Part shown: positions 1 to 4,214 of the stretch, piece after piece
How the letters are laid out: the number at the start of each line of letters is the position of its first letter
Numbering within the stretch: the stretch's first letter is position 1
Source of the DNA: Synergistaceae bacterium
GTDB lineage: Bacteria; Synergistota; Synergistia; Synergistales; Aminobacteriaceae
Length of the DNA: 6,089 bases
Reading direction: 5' to 3'
Assembly: GCA_017394925.1 (NCBI GenBank)
Contig: JAFPWQ010000147.1
Location: 1-6,089, forward strand
Made by a program: the position numbers and the translations under genes
The notes under the pieces: model-generated
Seen by the model: the letters and a program-made list of their open reading frames with translations, nothing else
Databases searched by the model: none
Told to the model about the DNA's origin: nothing

Positions 1-558
1 GGAATTCCCATTAATATCCGAAATACTAACAGACCCGAAGATGCCGGCACATGGATTGTCGAGAATACTGCAAGACGTTCAAGATATACGATAACGGGTA
101 TAGCAGGCCGCAAAAATTTCTGTTCGATCATAATCGCAAAGGATTTAATGCATTCACAGGCCGATTTTTACCGCAAAGTCGTACAGTGCTTTGAAGAGAA
201 TAACATTCCGCTTGAACATCTGCCTTCTGGAATCGACACAATGACGGTCATAGTTCACGAGAATAAATTCATTGAGCACGAGCAGGAAGTCTTAAGCAGA
301 ATCGCAAAAATCGTTGAGCCTGAATCACTTGAAGTTGAATCAGGAATCGCATTAATCGCTGTTGTCGGACGAAGCATGAAATCACAGACGGGTACAGCCG
401 CAAAAATTTTCAGGGCATTGGCTGACGCGAGAATTAACGTTCGCATGATAGATCAGGGAGCTTCGGAATTAAATATCATTGTCGGAGTTCTCAATGAAGA
501 CTTTGAACGCGCTGTTAGATCTATATATCATATCTTCGTGGACAAAGGCCAGGAATAA
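1..558 (+). CDS. lysC: Aspartate kinase, C-terminal part (5' truncated by window edge)
   Basis: Aspartate kinase phosphorylates L-aspartate, the first step toward lysine, threonine, methionine and diaminopimelate, in the cytoplasm. Only the last 185 residues are visible; the reading frame is open from base 1, so the ATG at 148 is internal and not a start. The first visible residues (GIPINIRNTNRPEDAGT) are the family's segment just before the regulatory half. A first ACT domain spans about residues 29-90 and includes the HLPSGID signature (73-79). A second spans about 116-180, with VVGRSM (121-126), GTAAKIFRALA and MIDQGASELNIIVGV (149-163). These ACT domains normally bind lysine and/or threonine for feedback inhibition. 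The usual GRGM or GEGM is GRSM here, a mild variation. The missing kinase domain would add roughly 250 residues upstream, assuming the usual length of about 440. No homoserine dehydrogenase domain follows, so the enzyme is monofunctional. Family assignment is firm; which isozyme or effector is not determinable. Confidence 0.95.
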   Translation, partial: GIPINIRNTNRPEDAGTWIVENTARRSRYTITGIAGRKNFCSIIIAKDLMHSQADFYRKVVQCFEENNIPLEHLPSGIDTMTVIVHENKFIEHEQEVLSRIAKIVEPESLEVESGIALIAVVGRSMKSQTGTAAKIFRALADARINVRMIDQGASELNIIVGVLNEDFERAVRSIYHIFVDKGQE

Positions 559-563
559 AATAA

Positions 564-600
564 AATCCCCCTCATGAATTTGTGAAGGGGATTCATTTTT
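564..600. terminator. Bidirectional Rho-independent terminator between convergent genes
   Basis: A hairpin lies between the stop of the aspartate kinase gene (558) and the stop of the minus-strand surface-protein gene (615). The outer stem pairs 564-570 (AATCCCC) with 587-593 (GGGGATT). A C571/A586 mismatch follows, then TCA (572-574) pairs with TGA (583-585) around a loop of about 8 bases. On the plus strand the stem is followed by CATTTTTAT and a T/C-rich run. Read on the minus strand it is followed by TTTTATTTTATT, which starts against the aspartate kinase stop codon. Both sides therefore carry a U-tract, and one hairpin can end both transcripts. Seen directly in sequence; function is inferred. 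Confidence 0.85.
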
Positions 601-614
601 ATCTCTCTTTTCTC

Positions 615-3395
615 TTAACGCTTCCGTGTAAACATTCCTGCAAGAATTAAAACTGCAATTGCGCTTATCATTCCTGCATTACATCCTCCGCCGCCTGATG
701 ATGATTTGCTTTCAGTATTTGTGTTTGTACCTGGCTTAGTGTCATCTGACGTTACCGGAGTAGTTGGTGTTTCTGGGTCTCTTGTCTCAGGATTGGAACC
801 CGTAGCATCAACGAAGAATGTTAAATCCCATTTTTTATCTACAGCACCGTCTCCGATTAAGATATAAGGCACGTCATCATCTTTGAATATCTCAATGAAT
901 GCAGTTCTGTTAGCGTTAATGCTCTTAGCGTCAGCAATGAAGACAATGAAATCAAGATATAATTTATCGTTGTACAGGAACGCCTTTATGCAGTCTGATG
1001 CGCTGACTCCTAAACTGCTTCCCTTGTTGTTAATCGCCGTGAATAAATTCGTGTCCTGTTCTCTTGTTGCTGATGAACGAACCCATATTGCTCCGTGATT
1101 CGCGAATCTCTCGAATAATTGACGTGAATTAGAAGCAGAGTCTAATTCGTTCCAGATCTCATTAACCAGTCTGTACTGTCTTGGGATTCTTAATCTCACT
1201 GATACAGGCTGAAGTGCTGCCCTCTGTGAAGTATACGATGCTGCTGCTCTTAATGCTGAAGCACCTGTATTATCACCCGAAGTTGTATTTTCATCTGATG
1301 AAGTATCTTCTGAAACTATTTCTTCATAAGAAACGAGATTAGCAAAATCAGCGTCATCTTCAACAGGAACATCACGGTTTATTGTGAATGCATTCAGAGC
1401 TGACGAACGTATATATGTTTCAATCGGCATGACTGTGCTTAATTCTGCAGGCACCATTGCGGGAGCTTTACCCATAAGATTCGTAAGCTGGTATTCGGTT
1501 TCATTTTCATCCTGAGTTATATCCGCAAACTGCATATTGAATCCCTGAATAATAACTTTGCTGGTTGAAGTTGCCGGTGTCTCATTATATGTGTAAGGCA
1601 CAGCACCGTCTGCGGTCGTGATTCCTGCAACGCGCTTATAGTTCAGCCGTAAATTTTTCGGTGATGTCGTTGAATATTCATACAGTCTGAATGACTCGCT
1701 CGTATCATATTGAGTGTCAATCGTTCTGTATCCTTCGCCAACGTTATTTTTATACACAGTAACGAGTCCCGGTGCAATCTGACTCTTTGCATCAAGCAGA
1801 AAATAATCCGGCAGAGTGCCATATAAATCCGGCGTTAAGTCATACTTCCAGAAGTCCGGCATGATCCGCCTGTAGTTATCTCTGTATTCATTATCGCCGG
1901 TTCGTGAGCGTATCTCGTCATATCTGTATAACTCGTAGCGCGTACCTGTCCTGTTAGTGATTCTGGTCTCAAGTTTATATGTAGGGTTAGTCGTCTGGTT
2001 AAATTGCTTCATCATAAAGAACGTTCCCAAATCCTGATTTGGCATATCGCTTTGAGCATCCCATGTGAATTTGATTCTGTTCACGACATCGTCATTCTGA
2101 GTGAATACTATCATGTCAAATAATAACGGATTATCTGAGGCATTACCGTCCGAGACATTCGCAATGACCATTGGAATTAAAGTAGATTCACGGTAATTGC
2201 TGTAACCCTGAGCAAAACTTGCCCTTTGTCTGAAGTTCATATAGCCTAATGTGCTTCCGTATGTGTATGCGTCTATGCCTCTGACATGTATATTTGCGTC
2301 AAGATAATTTCCCGGCAGGACTGCGCGCTCACTTGAAGGATTAACTGTGATTGTGTACTCTTCATCAAAATCTGAGAATGCAATCTGTTCATATATTTCT
2401 CTCACTTCGCAGATGTATAAATCGCCGGTCTCGTCCTGATTTGATGAGTTCTCAATCGTATACTTCAATGTATTATTTGCATCATAAATCATGTCATTGC
2501 TCACAGTGTATGCAGTGTTACCGTCAGAATCAAGCCAGTAATGCACAGTGTCATCTAAATCGCCTGAGAGAGTGTAAACAGTATTGCCGGATAAGTCATT
2601 AATGTAATGATGATATGTGCCTGTGCCGACATCACCGGAAAGGTCTTCTGATGTCGCGTAAACATAAACTTGTTCGTATCTTCCGTTGCCTGTACGGTGA
2701 TATATATAGCTGTCAGAGTAAATGTATTCGACAGGTTCCATGACTCTATACGTGTTATCTCTCCAGTCGTTATATCTCTGCCACCATTTTGTATTTGTAT
2801 TTGAATCAGTGTAGCCGTAATTCCACCAGAACGGGAACTCTCTTGCGTATGGATTGCCGAATGACAAGTTGAATTCTCCCTGTCCGTTAGTGATGACCAG
2901 ACAGAATGATTCTAACGGGTCAGGGTAAATATCATAAACGCCGTTATTGATGTAACGCCTCCATGCAGTTTCATATGGCTGTGGTTCTTCGGCAAATACG
3001 AAATTGAATCCTTCGATAATATCCCCGACAGTGTAAAGTCTCACGTCTGGAATTTCTCCGCCCATTGTCCTCCTGTATATGCCCGTTGCTACTGTCGTGT
3101 CTGTAGTGTCAGTTGTGCCCATGATGTTACGGTAATAATTCTCGTAGACAGTTGCGAACCATTGAGGACCGGCTACTCTGTCGTTTCGTGCTGCGCCGGT
3201 TACATCTCTTAGCTGATAGAAGAAGTTGTACATACCGTTTCCGTAACCGTCATACACAACTGCTTCGTCGGCTGAGTTCACATACCAGAAGTATAAATTG
3301 TAGGGATCGTATTCTGTCGTAGTTGATGCAGCTGATGATATGCCGCACATGGCCAGAAGAAAAATTAGTGATAATGCGAATAACTTTTTGTACAT
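615..3395 (-). CDS. Secreted tyrosine-rich surface protein with Synergist-CTERM sorting tail, function unknown
   Basis: A 926-residue exported protein that I do not recognise outside its sorting signals. Residues 1 to about 22 form a signal peptide: KK, then a Leu/Phe-rich core, then a small-residue SSA cleavage site. The ectodomain (about 24-865) is rich in Tyr, Asn, Asp and Thr; about 38 of residues 21-340 are Tyr. It contains a degenerate repeat patch (about 243-318) and a Ser/Thr/Glu-rich low-complexity stretch (about 691-712). A more globular, probably alpha/beta C-terminal region (about 725-865) ends in LIGDG and WDLTFFVDATG. A Thr/Pro-rich linker (866-898) then leads to SSGGGGCN, a hydrophobic helix and RKR. 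The protein is probably displayed on the cell envelope. It lies 30 bp downstream of the hydrate epimerase gene on the same strand and ends at the shared terminator. The start is the only ATG directly before the signal peptide. It could be an adhesin, S-layer-like or binding protein; no catalytic motif was seen. Confidence 0.9.
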   Translation of the reverse strand: MYKKLFALSLIFLLAMCGISSAASTTTEYDPYNLYFWYVNSADEAVVYDGYGNGMYNFFYQLRDVTGAARNDRVAGPQWFATVYENYYRNIMGTTDTTDTTVATGIYRRTMGGEIPDVRLYTVGDIIEGFNFVFAEEPQPYETAWRRYINNGVYDIYPDPLESFCLVITNGQGEFNLSFGNPYAREFPFWWNYGYTDSNTNTKWWQRYNDWRDNTYRVMEPVEYIYSDSYIYHRTGNGRYEQVYVYATSEDLSGDVGTGTYHHYINDLSGNTVYTLSGDLDDTVHYWLDSDGNTAYTVSNDMIYDANNTLKYTIENSSNQDETGDLYICEVREIYEQIAFSDFDEEYTITVNPSSERAVLPGNYLDANIHVRGIDAYTYGSTLGYMNFRQRASFAQGYSNYRESTLIPMVIANVSDGNASDNPLLFDMIVFTQNDDVVNRIKFTWDAQSDMPNQDLGTFFMMKQFNQTTNPTYKLETRITNRTGTRYELYRYDEIRSRTGDNEYRDNYRRIMPDFWKYDLTPDLYGTLPDYFLLDAKSQIAPGLVTVYKNNVGEGYRTIDTQYDTSESFRLYEYSTTSPKNLRLNYKRVAGITTADGAVPYTYNETPATSTSKVIIQGFNMQFADITQDENETEYQLTNLMGKAPAMVPAELSTVMPIETYIRSSALNAFTINRDVPVEDDADFANLVSYEEIVSEDTSSDENTTSGDNTGASALRAAASYTSQRAALQPVSVRLRIPRQYRLVNEIWNELDSASNSRQLFERFANHGAIWVRSSATREQDTNLFTAINNKGSSLGVSASDCIKAFLYNDKLYLDFIVFIADAKSINANRTAFIEIFKDDDVPYILIGDGAVDKKWDLTFFVDATGSNPETRDPETPTTPVTSDDTKPGTNTNTESKSSSGGGGCNAGMISAIAVLILAGMFTRKR
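618..701 (-). other. Synergist-CTERM C-terminal sorting signal
   Basis: The last 28 residues (899-926) consist of SSGGGGCNAG, then a hydrophobic stretch of about 14 residues (MISAIAVLILAGMF), then a TRKR basic end. This tripartite plan (Gly/Cys motif, transmembrane helix, basic tail) matches the Synergist-CTERM class described for Synergistetes. That class resembles MYXO-CTERM and GlyGly-CTERM signals, which are thought to be cut by intramembrane proteases after translocation. The cysteine at 905 is the expected key residue. No sorting protease is encoded in this window. Assignment is from memory of the motif, not from a model search. Confidence 0.85.
2442..2669 (-). repeat. Degenerate tandem repeat patch in the surface protein (residues about 243-318)
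   Basis: Four short related blocks occur in a row: VYATSEDLS (245-253), VYTLSGDLD (273-281), AYTVSNDMI (295-303) and KYTIENSS (311-318). The second and third are preceded by matching lead-ins, HYINDLSGNT and HYWLDSDGNT, giving a clear 22-residue period for those two units. The outer blocks are spaced 28 and 16 residues away. The alternating hydrophobic/polar pattern with Asp-Gly-Asn turns suggests short beta-hairpins. The repeats are seen in the sequence; the fold is inferred. Confidence 0.7.
3330..3395 (-). other. Sec signal peptide of the surface protein
   Basis: Residues 1-22 begin MYKK and continue with a hydrophobic core rich in Leu, Phe and Ile, ending in GISSA before ASTTTEYD. Cleavage after A22 or A23 fits the small-residue rule at -3/-1. 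A cysteine at residue 17 is preceded by Met, not by Gly, Ala or Ser, so this is not a canonical lipobox and a standard signal peptidase I site is more likely. Confidence 0.88.
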
Positions 3396-3410
3396 GACTT
3401 AAAGATTCAT

Positions 3411-3415
3411 CTCCT
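3411..3415 (-). promoter_or_regulatory. Ribosome binding site of the surface-protein gene, unusually distant
   Basis: The minus strand reads AGGAG and then 15 bases before the ATG at 3395-3393. This is longer than the usual 5-10. The bases just after AGGAG contain ATG AAT CTT TAA, a three-codon frame that abuts the Shine-Dalgarno directly. No better purine-rich motif lies nearer to the ATG. Confidence 0.6.
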
Positions 3416-3425
3416 GAGAAAAATT

Positions 3426-4151
3426 TTAATTCGGAATTCCTATGTATGAAACAGCAACATCTCCGCCGTACTTAGGGGAAATGTCTAATGCCTTCTTCAT
3501 TCTGTGAAACGTTACGGTCTTAGTCGCATGAACGCATACACCAAGAGGCTCACCTGAATCGCAGTCGAGTCCCGAAGGAATATCAACGCTCGTTATGTGA
3601 GTCGCAAGTGTATTCATGGCCTCAATGACACGCGCATATATGCCTTCAACAGGACGGTTTAAGCCCGTTCCGAAAATAGCATCAATGCATGTCTCACAGC
3701 CTTTAAGAGCACTCTCGAACTCTTCAAAGTTTTCTTCGTTTACTGTGTTCAGAACTTCGGGTGCTAATTTGCTCATGATTTTTAGATTCGTTTTGAAGTC
3801 ATCACTGCCCTTCTTAGGGTCTCCGAGAATATACACGCGAACGTCTTTACCCAGAATGCAAAGATGACGTGCGACTGCAAGACCGTCTCCTCCGTTGCTG
3901 CCCGGTGAACATACAACCGCGAAGACTGCATACTCTTTAACTTCACGGACAACAGCGAGTGCGGCATTCTCCATCAATAATATACTTGGGATTCCAAAAG
4001 TTTCAATTGCACGTTTGTCTGCGGCTCTTGCTTCATCGCGTGAAAATGATTCGGGTGAATGCACATCATGATAGACAACTTCACGGTGAAACTCTTCGGG
4101 ATCATAGAAGGCTTCAAGTTCGTGTTCAAGTTCTTCAATATCAGGGGGCAT
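3426..4151 (-). CDS. nnrE: NAD(P)H-hydrate epimerase, stand-alone YjeF N-terminal domain
   Basis: This cytoplasmic repair enzyme interconverts the R and S epimers of damaged, hydrated NADH or NADPH, so that the partner dehydratase (NnrD) can restore the cofactor. The 241-residue product carries the YjeF_N signatures in order: FSRDEARAADKRAIETFGI (36-54), LLMENAA (58-64), the nucleotide-binding PGSNGGDGLAVARHL (83-97), IDAIFGTGLNRPVEG (156-170), SVDIPSGLDCDSGE (188-201) and ATKTVTFHRMKKAL (209-222). The Asp of VDIPSGL (D190) is the likely catalytic residue by family comparison. The C-terminal ADP/ATP-dependent dehydratase domain, fused to this one in many bacteria, is absent and no separate copy is in the window. 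Residues 1-35 are an acidic extension not expected in the core family. The start is supported by AGGAGA 9 bases upstream and by the lack of another in-frame Met before M60. It is the probable first gene of a two-gene transcript with the surface protein. Confidence 0.93.
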   Translation of the reverse strand: MPPDIEELEHELEAFYDPEEFHREVVYHDVHSPESFSRDEARAADKRAIETFGIPSILLMENAALAVVREVKEYAVFAVVCSPGSNGGDGLAVARHLCILGKDVRVYILGDPKKGSDDFKTNLKIMSKLAPEVLNTVNEENFEEFESALKGCETCIDAIFGTGLNRPVEGIYARVIEAMNTLATHITSVDIPSGLDCDSGEPLGVCVHATKTVTFHRMKKALDISPKYGGDVAVSYIGIPN

Positions 4152-4160
4152 AAATTAATC

Positions 4161-4166
4161 TCTCCT
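4161..4166 (-). promoter_or_regulatory. Ribosome binding site of nnrE
   Basis: The minus strand reads AGGAGA followed by 9 bases and then ATG at 4151-4149. The good match and normal spacing support the long start of the epimerase, which includes its acidic N-terminal extension. Confidence 0.8.
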
Positions 4167-4192
4167 GTGCAGTAAAATTTTTGTGATTGAAT

Positions 4193-4205
4193 ATTATATT
4201 ACCAG
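4193..4205 (-). promoter_or_regulatory. Candidate promoter -10 region for the nnrE-surface protein pair
   Basis: On the minus strand this reads TGGTAATATAAT. It offers an extended -10 (TG-G-TAATAT, 4204-4196) and an overlapping exact TATAAT (4198-4193). No convincing TTGACA-like -35 lies 16-18 bases further upstream, which would fall in the first codons of the divergent gene. A transcript starting near 4188 would have a leader of about 35-40 bases. AT-rich intergenic DNA gives such matches by chance, so this is tentative. Confidence 0.35.
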
Positions 4206-4214
4206 ATTAAAAGA

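Larger units (their letters stand above)
4152..4214. other. Divergent intergenic region between nnrE and the restriction-modification gene
   Basis: These 63 bases separate two genes that point away from each other, so both promoters should lie here or within the gene starts. The minus-strand promoter candidate is described separately. For the plus strand, TATTAT or TATATT (4192-4200) could be a -10, but no good -35 is spaced correctly and the start would lie only about 10 bases from the first ATG. No strong Shine-Dalgarno precedes the plus-strand gene. No operator-like inverted repeat was recognised. Confidence 0.5.

Noticed and set aside
148..558. Reading the first gene as a complete 136-residue protein starting at ATG 148
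   Set aside because: The same frame is open from base 1 and encodes the preceding ACT-domain and IRNTNRPEDAGT sequence of aspartate kinase, so this Met is internal.
2351..2602. Plus-strand open frame with several Cys and His residues, resembling a small metal-binding protein
   Set aside because: It is antisense to the repeat patch of the surface protein, and the Cys/His spacing fits no zinc-binding pattern. The composition follows from the Thr/Val/Tyr codons on the other strand.
3345..3347. Lipobox cysteine (residue 17) making the surface protein a lipoprotein
   Set aside because: The residue before the Cys is Met, where Gly, Ala or Ser is required, and a normal signal peptidase I site follows a few residues later.
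1..3440. GGAATTCC occurring at the window start and again near 3432 as a possible repeat or attachment site
   Set aside because: Each copy is only 8 bases and encodes Gly-Ile-Pro in two unrelated genes (one on each strand); no longer similarity extends from it.
4152..4214. Riboswitch or structured leader in the divergent intergenic region
   Set aside because: Only 63 bases are available, they are AT-rich, and no stable stem or known riboswitch core was seen.
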